A stretch of 64,000 nucleotides of DNA. Source: CALZFJ01 sp051878575 (GTDB taxonomy: Bacteria; Bacteroidota; Bacteroidia; Bacteroidales; Muribaculaceae). The DNA lies in contig JBJEKJ010000114.1 of the NCBI GenBank assembly GCA_051878575.1, forward strand, positions 1 through 64,000, in the 5' to 3' direction. Both the position numbers and the translations under genes were made by a program. The notes beneath the pieces were generated by a model. The model saw only the letters and a program-made list of their open reading frames with translations. It ran no database searches and had not been told where the DNA came from. Position 1 is the first letter of the stretch; each line of letters begins with the position of its first letter. Of this stretch, positions 46,426 to 55,575 are shown in pieces.

Positions 46426-47823
46426 ATGCGCGCACTCACCAAAATAGCGGCTTTTGCCATTGTTGCAGTGCTGCTGACGCAGGTATGTTCCTGCAAGAGC
46501 GGCTCCCTCGGTGTGGGCGAGACTTCTGTCCTGCCCGATACGCTCAGGGTAGGTACACTCTATAGCCCTACTTCGTTGTTCATATTCAGAGGCGACACTA
46601 TGGGATATGAGTATGAGCGCATATCAAATTTTGCAAAAGACAATAATGTGGCGCTCGAATTTGTCGTGGCCCGCAATATGGAGTCGATGATTGATATGCT
46701 CGATTCGGGGAAAATAGATATTATAGCCTACGAGGTACCCATCACCGCCGAGTACAAGAACAAGGTGCTTAACTGTGGCACCGAGAATATTACACATCAG
46801 GTGCTCGTGCAGCGAAAGGGCGACAGCATAATTACCGATGTCACTCAGCTCGTGGGTAAGGACATATATGTGGAAGGGGGCTCGAAATATGAGTCACGGC
46901 TGCTGAATCTCGACAATGAGATAGGCGGTGGCATAAGAATTCACAAAATCAGTGAGGACTCGCTTATCACGGAGGATCTTATTAGCCTCGTATCGGAGGG
47001 GAAGATTCCATACACTATCGTCGACAGCGACATCGCGAGGTTGAACGGAACTTACTATAGCAATATCGACATTTCAATGTCGGTGAGCTTCCCACAACGT
47101 GCGTCGTGGGCTGTGCGTACCGATGAGAAGTGGCTTGCCGATACAATCGACTCTTGGAGCAAGTTGGCAAAAAGCCGTGCCGAGTACAAGAAGGTGCTGA
47201 AACGCTATTTCGAGCTTAGCAAGCGTGAGGTCGCCGACACCGAGGCTGAATATTACGTACCCGATACCCGACGCCGAGGCAAGCGCGCCGTCCTATCGCC
47301 TTTCGATGAGATTTTCAAGCATAATGCAGCTGCGATAGGCTGGGATTGGAAGATTCTCGCATCGCAGGCATGGATAGAGTCGCACTTCGACACCACGGCA
47401 GTGTCGTGGGCCGGGGCTCGCGGCCTTATGCAGATAATGCCGGGAACGGCGAGGGCCTATGGGCTGAGTGTGGGCGAGCTGGCCAATCCCGAGAAGAATG
47501 TGCGCACTGCCGTAGCTTCGATAAAGGATTTGGACAATTATCTGTCAAAGCGCATCAAAGACGACAACGAGCGAATCAAATTTATTATTGCCGCATATAA
47601 TTCGGGCATTGGTCATGTGGTGGATGCCATAGCTCTTGCCCGAAAATATGGAAAGAATCCCAATGTGTGGTTTGGCAATGTGGAGGAAGCTATCTTGTGG
47701 AAGTCGAATCCAGATTTCTATAACGACGAGGTGTGCCGGTTCGGCTATTTCAGAGGCCGCCAGACTGTTGCCTATGTGAAGAAGGTGTTACATCAATACG
47801 AGATTTTCAAGAAAGTATCGTAG
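46426..47823 (+). CDS. MltF-like membrane-bound lytic transglycosylase
   Basis: A 465-residue lipoprotein (lipidated Cys23). The N-terminal 270 residues form a periplasmic substrate-binding-protein type 3 domain (GYEYERISNFAKDNNV, DMLDSGKIDIIAYE); the C-terminal part is an SLT lysozyme-like domain with catalytic Glu318 (SQAWIESHFD) and GARGLMQIMPGTA. It would cleave peptidoglycan glycan strands with control by the sensor-like domain. It follows purM by 43 bp. Confidence 0.93.
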   Translation: MRALTKIAAFAIVAVLLTQVCSCKSGSLGVGETSVLPDTLRVGTLYSPTSLFIFRGDTMGYEYERISNFAKDNNVALEFVVARNMESMIDMLDSGKIDIIAYEVPITAEYKNKVLNCGTENITHQVLVQRKGDSIITDVTQLVGKDIYVEGGSKYESRLLNLDNEIGGGIRIHKISEDSLITEDLISLVSEGKIPYTIVDSDIARLNGTYYSNIDISMSVSFPQRASWAVRTDEKWLADTIDSWSKLAKSRAEYKKVLKRYFELSKREVADTEAEYYVPDTRRRGKRAVLSPFDEIFKHNAAAIGWDWKILASQAWIESHFDTTAVSWAGARGLMQIMPGTARAYGLSVGELANPEKNVRTAVASIKDLDNYLSKRIKDDNERIKFIIAAYNSGIGHVVDAIALARKYGKNPNVWFGNVEEAILWKSNPDFYNDEVCRFGYFRGRQTVAYVKKVLHQYEIFKKVS

Positions 47824-47876
47824 ACACATATATATTTAATACAATTAATTATTAATTAAACACAAACCAACTAATT

Positions 47877-48422
47877 ATGAGAAAGAATTATTTGTCAGTA
47901 GCCTTAGTCCTTGTGTTGGCAGGTTCAATGATGTTTTCTTCCTGCATTGGAAGTTTTCAGCTTACGAATAAAGTGCTTGCTTGGAATAAGCAAGTGGGAA
48001 GTAAGTTTGTGAATGAGCTTGTGTTCTTCGCATTTTGGGTTTTGCCGGTTTACGAGATATCCTCTATTGCCGATTTGCTTGTATTGAACAGCATAGAGTT
48101 CTGGTCGGGACGCAGTCCGCTGAGCGCTGAGACAAAGGTGATTGACGGCAAGGATGCCCGCTATGAGGTGCGTCGTGACCTCGCAGGCTACACAATCACC
48201 AATTTGTCGAGCAAGGAGGTCGTTAGATTTGATTTCAGCGAGGCCGACAACTCCTGGTCGGTATCCGCCGACGGTAAGACGGTGAAGTTTATGCAGTTTG
48301 TTGATGATACGCATGTGCGCATGATTGCTCCCGACGGTTCGCTCGAGAATGTGGAGATTTCGCAGGAGGGCGTGTATGCCTATCAGCAGATGGCTGCCGC
48401 GATGCAATATGCCGCTATGTAG
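47877..48422 (+). CDS. DUF3332 family lipoprotein
   Basis: A 181-residue protein with a lipoprotein signal (lipidated Cys23 in SSC) followed by SFQLTNKVLAWNKQVGSKFVNELVFFAFWVLPVYEISS. This is the typical DUF3332 start with a hydrophobic stretch and a Trp-Asn-rich motif. A beta-rich C-terminal part follows. The function is unknown. It is an isolated plus-strand gene closed by a strong terminator. Confidence 0.88.
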   Translation: MRKNYLSVALVLVLAGSMMFSSCIGSFQLTNKVLAWNKQVGSKFVNELVFFAFWVLPVYEISSIADLLVLNSIEFWSGRSPLSAETKVIDGKDARYEVRRDLAGYTITNLSSKEVVRFDFSEADNSWSVSADGKTVKFMQFVDDTHVRMIAPDGSLENVEISQEGVYAYQQMAAAMQYAAM

Positions 48423-48461
48423 GGATATATTGATTTGATATATTTACGGTATTATATTCAA

Positions 48462-48504
48462 GGAACCGGGATTCTGCCAATTGTCAGGTCCCGGTTCCTT
48501 TTTT
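48462..48504 (+). terminator. Rho-independent terminator
   Basis: GGAACCGGGA (48462-48471) pairs with TCCCGGTTCC (48489-48498), followed by TTTTTT. It ends the DUF3332 gene and may also serve the convergent TPR gene. Confidence 0.9.
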
Positions 48505-48530
48505 ATGTGAGTGCTCCTTTTGATGGGAGG

Positions 48531-50600
48531 TTATCTCGTCATGCGTTTCAGCACGTTGTAGGATGGCAGGATTCCAAGCTCGCCGGCCTTGCTCAAATCG
48601 GCCACACCCTTCTCCTTGTTGCCTAATTTAAGATACATAAGCCCGCGGTTGTAGTATGCCTCGCCAAAATCCGGCTTGGTTTCGATGGCATCGGTATAGC
48701 AGCTTATCGCTGATGTGTAGTTTTTCATAATCATATATGCGTTGCCCTTATTGAACATGGCATAGACGTTGCGTGGTGAGAGCTCGATTACTTTGTTAAG
48801 ATCATCGACAATTTCACCCATCACATGGTTGGTCTTTTTCTCCATCAGCATCGATGAGCCGGCATTAGGCTTGCCTGTCGGAGCTGAAGCGTCATTGCCC
48901 GCCTCATTCTGCTGCTCTATTTGCAATTGCAGGTATTTTGCGTAGGAGCGGCCTAAATAAGCTAAGGCAAAGTCGGGACTCGATTCAATGGCCTTGCTGA
49001 AATCGGCGATAGCCTGTTCGCTGTTTCTGACCATCATAAAGTCCATGGCCCTTGCGAAGTAGTCGACCGAGCGGGCTTTTGATGTGGCAAGCAGCCCGTT
49101 GTAATATTCGATTGAGTTGAAATGCTTCTTTATTTGGTCCTCGAAAAGTCGGGTTGTAGCATTTGAGAGCACCAAAGTGAATGGTAGCAGACGTGAGGTG
49201 TTCAAGTCGGTCACTTCTTTTATATAGTTGGTGTTGTCGCGCAATTTATCCTCCTTCATATAATAGGATAAGAAGAACATAGGTTCGGGATCGATTTTCA
49301 CGTTGTTGTCCTGAATTCTGCCGCGCGTCTTGTTCTCATACTTGGGCTTTATCTTGTTGTCGGTCTCCACAGTCAGCAGTGTGTTGAACTTGTTCATGAC
49401 AGCCGATTCGCTTTCCACCTCCTCTGTAGCCTGTTGCTCATCGGTGTCGTTGCTCTCGGTGTAGCGCTGCTTTTTCTTGTATAGCTCACGCGAGCGGTTG
49501 TAGTCGCGCTCACCACCCGCCATGTCGCCGCTTTTCCGTTTGCACTCGCTTCGGGCATATAGTCCGGCTTCGAAATTGGGATATTTCCGGAGCACGATGT
49601 CGAAATCCTCAATCGCCTGCTTGTATTGCCCTGTTTTATAGTAGAGTAATGCACGGTTGTAGCGGGCTAGGAAGTTCTCGGGCTGACTGCGCAGCACATA
49701 GCTGAAGTCCTCGATGGCTTTATTGTTCTCACTCACTTCGGTAAGCATCAGTCCGCGGTTGAAATGGGCCGTTACGTTGGTGGGGTCAAGGCCCACGGCA
49801 TAGTTGTAGTCAGCCATAGCCCCAAAGTAGTCGTCGAGATTATATTTCATGAAGGCCCTGTTTATGAAATATCCGGCATAGTTTGGCTCAAGTTTGATGG
49901 CCTCGTCCATATCGGCAAGGGCCGATTTGTAGTCATTTTCGTGTTTCATCCTTATTTCGGCACGCATCACGTATGCACTTGATATGTTCTTGCTCAGATC
50001 CAAGCATTTGTTGATGTCGGCAAGTGCATTGATAGTATCGCCTTCCGACATTCGCAATTGTGCTCGTCCCAAGAATGCGTTGTCGAATTTCGGATATATT
50101 GATAATAGTTTTTCGTAGGTAGCCTCGGCTTTGTCGTATTCTTTAAGAGACTCCTCGCACACGGCCTTGTTCATAAGAAACGTCTTGTGCTCCGGGAGAT
50201 ATTTTAGTCCGGTCTCGTAGTCGGCTATGGCGCCTTTCAAGTCCTTTAGAGTCTGTCGGGCTATGCCTCGCACCTGATATGCGTCGACGATAAAGGGGTT
50301 TCGCTCTATGGCAAGCGTGCAATCTTCCTCGGCGCCCTTATAGTCCTCAAGCTCCAATTTCGCTATTGCTCTGAAAAAATAAGGCTCGGCAAGATAGGGC
50401 TTGGATTTTACGACTTGATTGAAATATTGTATCGACAGCAGATAATCCTCAAAATAGAGCGCGTTGCGACCGATATTCATTACCTGATCGGTGTTGATTT
50501 GCGATTGTGCTTGTAGTACGGCCAGCACTATTGCTGTGCAACTGAGAATTGCCCTGTGGAAAATCAGGTTATGACAATTATTTATGTTTAGGAATTTCAT
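48531..50600 (-). CDS. Secreted TPR-repeat protein
   Basis: A 689-residue exported protein with a signal peptide (to about residue 34) and a long array of TPR repeats across most of its length (AYQVRGIARQTLKDLKGAIADYE, AYYNRGLMYLKLGNKEKGVADL and others), split by a low-complexity region near 390-420. It has no enzymatic motif, so it is probably a scaffold at the outer membrane or in the periplasm. It is convergent to the DUF3332 gene. Confidence 0.9.
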   Translation of the reverse strand: MKFLNINNCHNLIFHRAILSCTAIVLAVLQAQSQINTDQVMNIGRNALYFEDYLLSIQYFNQVVKSKPYLAEPYFFRAIAKLELEDYKGAEEDCTLAIERNPFIVDAYQVRGIARQTLKDLKGAIADYETGLKYLPEHKTFLMNKAVCEESLKEYDKAEATYEKLLSIYPKFDNAFLGRAQLRMSEGDTINALADINKCLDLSKNISSAYVMRAEIRMKHENDYKSALADMDEAIKLEPNYAGYFINRAFMKYNLDDYFGAMADYNYAVGLDPTNVTAHFNRGLMLTEVSENNKAIEDFSYVLRSQPENFLARYNRALLYYKTGQYKQAIEDFDIVLRKYPNFEAGLYARSECKRKSGDMAGGERDYNRSRELYKKKQRYTESNDTDEQQATEEVESESAVMNKFNTLLTVETDNKIKPKYENKTRGRIQDNNVKIDPEPMFFLSYYMKEDKLRDNTNYIKEVTDLNTSRLLPFTLVLSNATTRLFEDQIKKHFNSIEYYNGLLATSKARSVDYFARAMDFMMVRNSEQAIADFSKAIESSPDFALAYLGRSYAKYLQLQIEQQNEAGNDASAPTGKPNAGSSMLMEKKTNHVMGEIVDDLNKVIELSPRNVYAMFNKGNAYMIMKNYTSAISCYTDAIETKPDFGEAYYNRGLMYLKLGNKEKGVADLSKAGELGILPSYNVLKRMTR

Positions 50601-50655
50601 AAATTTTGTGGCTATATAATGCTTTTATATTATGTCGCTAAAGTATATAATTCTA

Positions 50656-50663
50656 CAAATATA
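50656..50663 (-). promoter_or_regulatory. -7 element for the TPR protein gene
   Basis: TATATTTG on the minus strand, 56 bp before the ATG at 50600. No ideal TTG upstream. Confidence 0.4.
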
Positions 50664-50804
50664 GCAAATTATACTACCTCGGTAGATTGCTTCCTGCCGT
50701 GTTTAACATTAATTAATTGCATTTCGGTAATTTCAAGACTATTTAGTGCCGCAATGTCAATTAAAATTGCGAAATTTGAAAACTAAATTTATTATAAATA
50801 AGAT

Positions 50805-51689
50805 ATGGGTATGAGAATAGCAAAATTTATACTTCCGATTGCCTTTTCGGCTGTGATTGCAAGTTGTAATTCATCGAAATCAGTGTCGAATACTGCCAAA
50901 AAGGATTTTTCGCGCACTGAGGTCGATGCCAACAACGCCTTGGGCTCGGCACAAAATGGCGCGGTGTCATATATAGGTGTCAACGATATTGCGAAGCAGC
51001 TCAATGGTGAGTGGAATATCATGACTGTGAACAACAAGAAAATCAATGTCGATAACCGCGCGTATATCAATCTCGATTTCTCAAAGCATCGTCTGTATGG
51101 CAATAATGGTTGTAATTATATTAATGGCGGATTTGAGGCCGAGGCCAATAAAATATCGTTCACTAACCTTATTACCACTTTGATGGCTTGCCCGAACTCC
51201 TCCTCTGAGCGTGCTGTGATGAAGGCTATGGGCGATGTGGTATCATTCAAGTTGCTTGAGAAGAACAAAATCACATATTTGCATCTGCTCAACGCCAAAG
51301 GCCACACGCTGATGACGCTTCGACGCCAGAATGTGGATTTTGTCGACGGAGCTTGGACCGTCAAGGAGATCGACGGTGTAGCCACTGCCGATAAGGAGGT
51401 GCGGCTTGTAATCGATACGGAGCAACTTAAAATTCATGGCTGCACAGGATGCAACATCGTGAATGGCGATATTTATATCGATACCACTAAGGACCGCGCT
51501 ATCCAGTTCCAGCAATTGATTTCCACTCGGAAGATGTGTGCCAATATGAAGACTGAGACTGCGCTGCTTGTGGCCCTTGAGGAAACTTATTATTGCGAGA
51601 AGTCGACTGCCGACGAGATTAAGTTTCTTGACGAGCATGGCAAGGTGGTAGTGGTCCTCACCCGCTTGGCGCTCGAAAAGGGAGAGTAA
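50805..51689 (+). CDS. META-domain lipoprotein (two HslJ-like domains)
   Basis: A 294-residue lipoprotein (lipidated Cys21, IASC) with two META domains in tandem. Each shows the signature: LNGEWNIMTVN...GNNGCNYINGGF...TLMACP and VDGAWTVKEIDG...IHGCTGCNIVNGD...STRKMC. It is probably a periplasmic envelope stress or heat-stress-type protein. The ATG at 50811 is an alternative start. It is convergent to yraN with 6 bp between. Confidence 0.92.
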   Translation: MGMRIAKFILPIAFSAVIASCNSSKSVSNTAKKDFSRTEVDANNALGSAQNGAVSYIGVNDIAKQLNGEWNIMTVNNKKINVDNRAYINLDFSKHRLYGNNGCNYINGGFEAEANKISFTNLITTLMACPNSSSERAVMKAMGDVVSFKLLEKNKITYLHLLNAKGHTLMTLRRQNVDFVDGAWTVKEIDGVATADKEVRLVIDTEQLKIHGCTGCNIVNGDIYIDTTKDRAIQFQQLISTRKMCANMKTETALLVALEETYYCEKSTADEIKFLDEHGKVVVVLTRLALEKGE

Positions 51690-51695
51690 AGGAAT

Positions 51696-52073
51696 CTATC
51701 GGTAGGTTCGCAGCGGCGCTCGGAAAGCATCTTCTATATGCTCTATTCTCACGTCGCATGTCTCCGGACCGACTACGGTTATTATATCAAATTGTACCTC
51801 GTGAGGTAGCTTGTAGGCATCTATATAAGCCTTTGCAGCTCTCACGAGGTATAGTATTTTTTCACGTGATATAGCCTCAATAGGGTCGGCCATATCGGCT
51901 GATGAGCGTGTCTTTACCTCCACAATAATAATTCTGTCGTTTTTTTCGGCCACAATGTCGATTTCGAGCCTTTTTGTCCTCCAGTTCGTGTCGCGGATGA
52001 TAAACCCTTTGCTTACAAGGTATTCGGCTGCAATCCGCTCCCCTATTCTGCCTGTTTCGTTGTGTCGAGCCAT
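51696..52073 (-). CDS. UPF0102 (YraN-like) nuclease-fold protein
   Basis: A protein of 125 residues with the PD-(D/E)xK-like core EIDIVAEKNDRIIIVEVKTRS, starting MARHNETGRIGERIAAEYL as family members do. The ATG at 52073 is chosen because the longer frame to 52163 would run through the yraN promoter (52128-52158) and the tRNA promoter. The role is unclear, probably DNA or RNA processing. Its promoter is interlocked with the tRNA-Glu promoter. Confidence 0.9.
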   Translation of the reverse strand: MARHNETGRIGERIAAEYLVSKGFIIRDTNWRTKRLEIDIVAEKNDRIIIVEVKTRSSADMADPIEAISREKILYLVRAAKAYIDAYKLPHEVQFDIITVVGPETCDVRIEHIEDAFRAPLRTYR

Positions 52074-52124
52074 ACGAAAATAAAATTTTTTTTGAAGAAA
52101 AACGAATTTTTTTGTCGTTAGGTA

Positions 52125-52155
52125 TTGCAAAATTAAAAAAAACATCGTAACTTTG
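52125..52155 (+). promoter_or_regulatory. tRNA-Glu promoter
   Basis: TTG (52125-52127), 20 bp, TAACTTTG (52148-52155), 19 bp before the tRNA. It overlaps the minus-strand yraN promoter almost completely. Confidence 0.75.
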
Positions 52156-52158
52156 CAA
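52128..52158 (-). promoter_or_regulatory. yraN promoter
   Basis: On the minus strand TTG (52156-52158), 20 bp, TAATTTTG (52128-52135), 55 bp before the ATG at 52073. The two promoters together form an inverted repeat TTGCAAAATTA...TAACTTTGCAA. Confidence 0.65.
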
Positions 52159-52174
52159 CGCAATTCAGAAAAAT

Positions 52175-52247
52175 GGTGATTTAGTGTAGGGGTCTAGCAC
52201 GCCACCCTCTCACGGTGGAGACCCGGGTTCGAATCCCGGATTCACTA
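52175..52247 (+). tRNA. tRNA-Glu (CTC anticodon)
   Basis: A 73-base cloverleaf. The D-arm stem is GTGT/GCAC, the anticodon stem is CCACC/GGTGG with loop CTCTCAC (anticodon CUC for Glu), and the T-arm is CCGGG-TTCGAAT-CCCGG. The acceptor stem GGTGATT/ATTCACT has one non-pairing position near its base, and the discriminator is A. CCA is not encoded. A good promoter and a terminator flank it. Confidence 0.9.
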
Positions 52248-52261
52248 CACAATCCGAGAAA

Positions 52262-52287
52262 GGAAGACGATAAAGTCTTCCTTTTTT
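52262..52287 (+). terminator. Rho-independent terminator of tRNA-Glu
   Basis: GGAAGAC (52262-52268) pairs with GTCTTCC (52275-52281), followed by TTTTTT (52282-52287). It ends the tRNA transcript 15 bp downstream. Confidence 0.85.
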
Positions 52288-52318
52288 CGTACAGGCTCTC
52301 GGCCCTGGCTGTGCCGTG

Positions 52319-54775
52319 TCAGCCAAGGTCGATCACTGTTATGCCTGCGCCGCCAAGCTGCACGTGCTCGTCGCGGTAGGACTTCACGCCGGCCACGGTG
52401 TTGAGATATTCCCTGATTCGTGTTCGCAGAATCCCGTTTCCCGTTCCATGAAGTATTCTGACCGTCTGTGCGTTGAATTGCAAGGCGTCGTCGATAAAAT
52501 ATGTCACGGTCTGTATAGCCTCGTCTGCACGCATTCCCCTCACGTCGATATCTTGCTTGAAGTTGAGCTGACGCTGACGCATGCTGTCGGTGGTCGATGA
52601 GCTCACGAATGCCACTTTGCGGTCGTTGTCGTTTCGATGCGACACGAATGTGAGACGGCTTAGCTTGATTTTCGACTTGAATTCGCCAATAGCTACTGTG
52701 GCGGTCTTGCCGCTTACTTCAAGAACGAGACACTTTGAGTTGCCGCCATCAATATACACATAGTCGTTCACGCCAATGCTTTGTGTGGGCGTATCGGTAG
52801 CCGTCGTGGGATTCTTTTTGCCTTTCTGCTTATGTCGCAGCTCAGGATTGCGCCTCACAGTTGGCATTTCGTCATCAGCCTCGAGCCGCTCCTTGAACTC
52901 GTCCAATTGTCTGCGTATCTCTTTCGTTTTCTCCTTTTCGGCCTGGGCCTTCTTTATCTCATGAATGGTTCGCTCAATACTTGCGTTGCTTCGTGCGAGA
53001 ATCTCTTTTGCCTCGGCTTTTGCTGCCTTTATGATGTCGCGTTGCTCTCCCGACAGCCTTTCCACCTCACTTTCATATTTCTCTATCAATGATGACAGCC
53101 GCTTCTCCTTTCCGTGGATTTCCTGGCGTTTCCCTTCCCAATATTTGCGGTCGCGGGCAATGTCGAGCAAATATTTGTCCATGTTTATGTAGTCACTGCC
53201 CACAATCTGCTCGGCATCGGCTATAACGTCGGCCGGCAGGCCTATCTTGCGTGCTATCTCCACCGCAAACGAGCTGCCGGGATAGCCTATCGACAGTTGG
53301 AACAGAGGCTGCATGTGCTGGCGGTCGTAGAGCATTGCTCCGTTCACTATGCCGTCGTTCTCCTCGGCAAAATGCTTCAGATTCTGGTAGTGTGTGGTTA
53401 TTACGCCAAACATTTGTTTGGCATTGAACCGTGCCAATATCGCTTGGGCTATCGCACCGCCGATTTGAGGCTCTGTTCCGCCTCCGAACTCGTCGATGAG
53501 CGTGAGGGTCTCTCGTCCCCCATTGTTGATGAAGAACTTCATGTTCATCAAGTGCGAGCTATATGTGCTCAAATCATTCTCAATCGATTGCTCATCGCCG
53601 ATGTCGACAAATATATTGCGAAAGATGCCGATGTGCGAATTGCTGTAAACCGGTGGCAACAGTCCGCATTGTGTCATATATTGCACCACGCTCACCGTCT
53701 TTAGGCACACCGACTTACCTCCGGCATTCGGACCTGAGATAATCAGGATGCGGCTCTTGGAGTCGAGACTTATATTGAGCGGTACCACCGATTTCCCTTG
53801 AGCTTTAAGCGTGAGATGTAGCAACGGGTGAATGGCGTGATACCACTCTATTTGTGGCTTCTTCTCAATTGTCGGCAGGCATCCGCCTATCTCTTGGGCG
53901 AAAAGGGCCTTTGCCCTGATAAAGTCGATAAGGCCAAGCGTGCGGTAGGACTCTATCATGTCGTCGATATGAGGACGCACGGTAGAGGTTACCATAAGCA
54001 GAATGCGCACTATCTCGCGGTGCATCTCACCCTCGAGCTCGCGTATTGCATTGTTGGCCTCTACTATCTCGGCAGGTTCTATGAATATTGTCTTTCCTGT
54101 GGCCGACTCATCGTGAACGATGCCCTTTATTTTTCGCTTGTTCATAGGTGCGACCGGAATCACCAAGCGCCCGTCGCGAATCGATGGAGCGGCGTCCTTC
54201 TCGATATAGCCCTCATTGCGCCCTGTGCTCAAGATGCGGCGTAGAATGCCGTTGATGCTCGACGTTGTAGATGCTATCTGTCTTTTGATGGCCAACAGCT
54301 CGGGTGTGGCATTGTCCTTGATATTGCCGAATTTGTCGAGCACGGCATCGATGGCGTCGATTATGTCGGGAAATGCGGTCATAGTCGATGCCACGTCGGT
54401 CAGTCGCGGATATTGCGGCGTCTCGCCGTCGTCGCTGTTGCTGCTCTTGAAGAATCGTGCGATGTCGGCGATTGTCGACAGGGAGCGTTTCAGGTTGAAC
54501 AGTTCCAACTCGGTGAGGAATGATCCCTCGGCTCTCACCGTTTCAAGCTGCTGAGTAAGGTCGAAATAATGATTTAGCGGGAATTCCACGCCACTCTCTA
54601 TTATGCTCAGGAACTCATTGGTCTGTTCGAGCATAGCGCACACCTTTCCATAGTCGGGCGAAAAAGCCATTTCGTCGCAACATTGCACGCCGAGCGCACA
54701 TAGGCACTTGGCTTTTAGTAGATTCCTTATGGCTGCAAAATCAACCTTGTTCTCAAAATTCTTAGGATATATCAT
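52319..54775 (-). CDS. mutS2: Endonuclease MutS2
   Basis: An 818-residue MutS-type ATPase with a nuclease tail. Walker A GPNAGGKS lies at 348-355, Walker B LIDEFGGGTEP follows; a long coiled-coil region leads to the C-terminal Smr nuclease domain (DVRGMRADEAIQTVTYFID, LHGTGNGILRTRI). It lacks the mismatch-recognition domain of MutS. The family restrains recombination or splits stalled ribosomes, depending on the species. A -7 element lies just upstream at 54783-54790. Confidence 0.96.
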   Translation of the reverse strand: MIYPKNFENKVDFAAIRNLLKAKCLCALGVQCCDEMAFSPDYGKVCAMLEQTNEFLSIIESGVEFPLNHYFDLTQQLETVRAEGSFLTELELFNLKRSLSTIADIARFFKSSNSDDGETPQYPRLTDVASTMTAFPDIIDAIDAVLDKFGNIKDNATPELLAIKRQIASTTSSINGILRRILSTGRNEGYIEKDAAPSIRDGRLVIPVAPMNKRKIKGIVHDESATGKTIFIEPAEIVEANNAIRELEGEMHREIVRILLMVTSTVRPHIDDMIESYRTLGLIDFIRAKALFAQEIGGCLPTIEKKPQIEWYHAIHPLLHLTLKAQGKSVVPLNISLDSKSRILIISGPNAGGKSVCLKTVSVVQYMTQCGLLPPVYSNSHIGIFRNIFVDIGDEQSIENDLSTYSSHLMNMKFFINNGGRETLTLIDEFGGGTEPQIGGAIAQAILARFNAKQMFGVITTHYQNLKHFAEENDGIVNGAMLYDRQHMQPLFQLSIGYPGSSFAVEIARKIGLPADVIADAEQIVGSDYINMDKYLLDIARDRKYWEGKRQEIHGKEKRLSSLIEKYESEVERLSGEQRDIIKAAKAEAKEILARSNASIERTIHEIKKAQAEKEKTKEIRRQLDEFKERLEADDEMPTVRRNPELRHKQKGKKNPTTATDTPTQSIGVNDYVYIDGGNSKCLVLEVSGKTATVAIGEFKSKIKLSRLTFVSHRNDNDRKVAFVSSSTTDSMRQRQLNFKQDIDVRGMRADEAIQTVTYFIDDALQFNAQTVRILHGTGNGILRTRIREYLNTVAGVKSYRDEHVQLGGAGITVIDLG

Positions 54776-54782
54776 AATGCTG

Positions 54783-54790
54783 CAAAATTA
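54783..54790 (-). promoter_or_regulatory. -7 element for mutS2
   Basis: TAATTTTG on the minus strand, 8 bp before the ATG. The nearest TTG is 23 bp upstream, longer than ideal. Confidence 0.45.
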
Positions 54791-54823
54791 CGCATTTTTG
54801 GCGATTCATACATCAAATAACAT

Positions 54824-54859
54824 AAAAAAGGAGAAATGAATCACCTCGCGGTATCCATT
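54824..54859 (-). terminator. Hairpin terminator between the YcxB-like gene and mutS2
   Basis: On the minus strand AATGGATACC and GGTGATTCATT pair around a GCGA tetraloop (54835-54859, one bulge), and a run of six T follows five bases later (54824-54829). Confidence 0.65.
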
Positions 54860-54980
54860 CCCCTTATAACATAAAAACTAAAAACAACCATTTCTACTAA
54901 CTTAACAATAAAACGGTGAAGCATGTTTAATCAATATAAGCATATTTCTTTGATTACTGCCATTTCCTACCATTCCGCAT
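54824..54980 (-). ncRNA. Candidate small RNA
   Basis: A promoter-like TTG (55007-55009), 17 bp, TAATTTTG (54982-54989) on the minus strand is followed about 150 bases later by the terminator at 54824-54859, with no coding frame that has recognisable content. The longest frame is a 23-codon one. A transcript of about 150 bases is inferred and not proven; the stretch could also be only the 3' region of the upstream operon. Confidence 0.35.
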
Positions 54981-54992
54981 GCAAAATTAGTG

Positions 54993-55020
54993 CATTATTA
55001 CCGTGACAACACGGCAATAA
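54993..55020. repeat. Stem-loop in the gap downstream of the YcxB-like gene
   Basis: ATTATTGCCGTG and CACGGTAATAAT pair over 12 bp (one G-T) with a TTGT loop. No T-run follows on the minus strand, so it is not a standard terminator. It overlaps the candidate promoter at 54982-55009. Confidence 0.5.
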
Positions 55021-55076
55021 TGTCTCTAAATCCTGTAAATTTGTTCAGAAAGTGGTAGTTGGGGCGTAGTTTTTGC

Positions 55077-55574
55077 TCAGTGAATATCAACTCCGGCATT
55101 CTTGGCAAGGCCGATGAATTGGCGCAGTTCTGCCTGACCGTCGAAAACGGAGAATGGAATAGCAATAAACTTGAATTTTCCGTTGGCCAAAAGGAGAAGC
55201 AACTCCTCATTTGTGGTGGAGATGTGGCGTAGCCGTGTCCATTCCACAATTTCCACGTCTATGCCGGCATCATCGTCGTCGATGAATTGGAACTCTAGTC
55301 CATCCTCATCGGCTGTTATGCTTTTCCTTAGTATGGAATATCGGGCCTCAGAGGCAAGTCCATAGCTGAATAGAGCCAAGAACACCACCATAGGGCAAAC
55401 TAAAAAAACATATATCAATGTGAGAAACACGAATCGCACATCGTTGAGGCACAATGAAACGCCTATCAGTGCTATGGCAGGCAATGCGTATGCCCACCAT
55501 GTCTGCTTTATATATCTTCTCACAAGAATTGAAAAATATTTCCCGCTTGTTATGTTATGAGGTCTCAGTCTCAT
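55077..55574 (-). CDS. YcxB-like membrane protein
   Basis: A 165-residue protein with two membrane helices (ALPAIALIGVSLCL and LTLIYVFLVCPMVVFLALFSYGL) and a C-terminal beta-rich part (EIVEWTRLRHISTTNEELLLLLANGKFKFIAIPFSVF) as in YcxB-like proteins. The function is unknown. Its start is one base past the stop of the DUF486 gene, so the two are co-translated. Confidence 0.8.
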   Translation of the reverse strand: MRLRPHNITSGKYFSILVRRYIKQTWWAYALPAIALIGVSLCLNDVRFVFLTLIYVFLVCPMVVFLALFSYGLASEARYSILRKSITADEDGLEFQFIDDDDAGIDVEIVEWTRLRHISTTNEELLLLLANGKFKFIAIPFSVFDGQAELRQFIGLAKNAGVDIH

Positions 55575-55575
55575 C

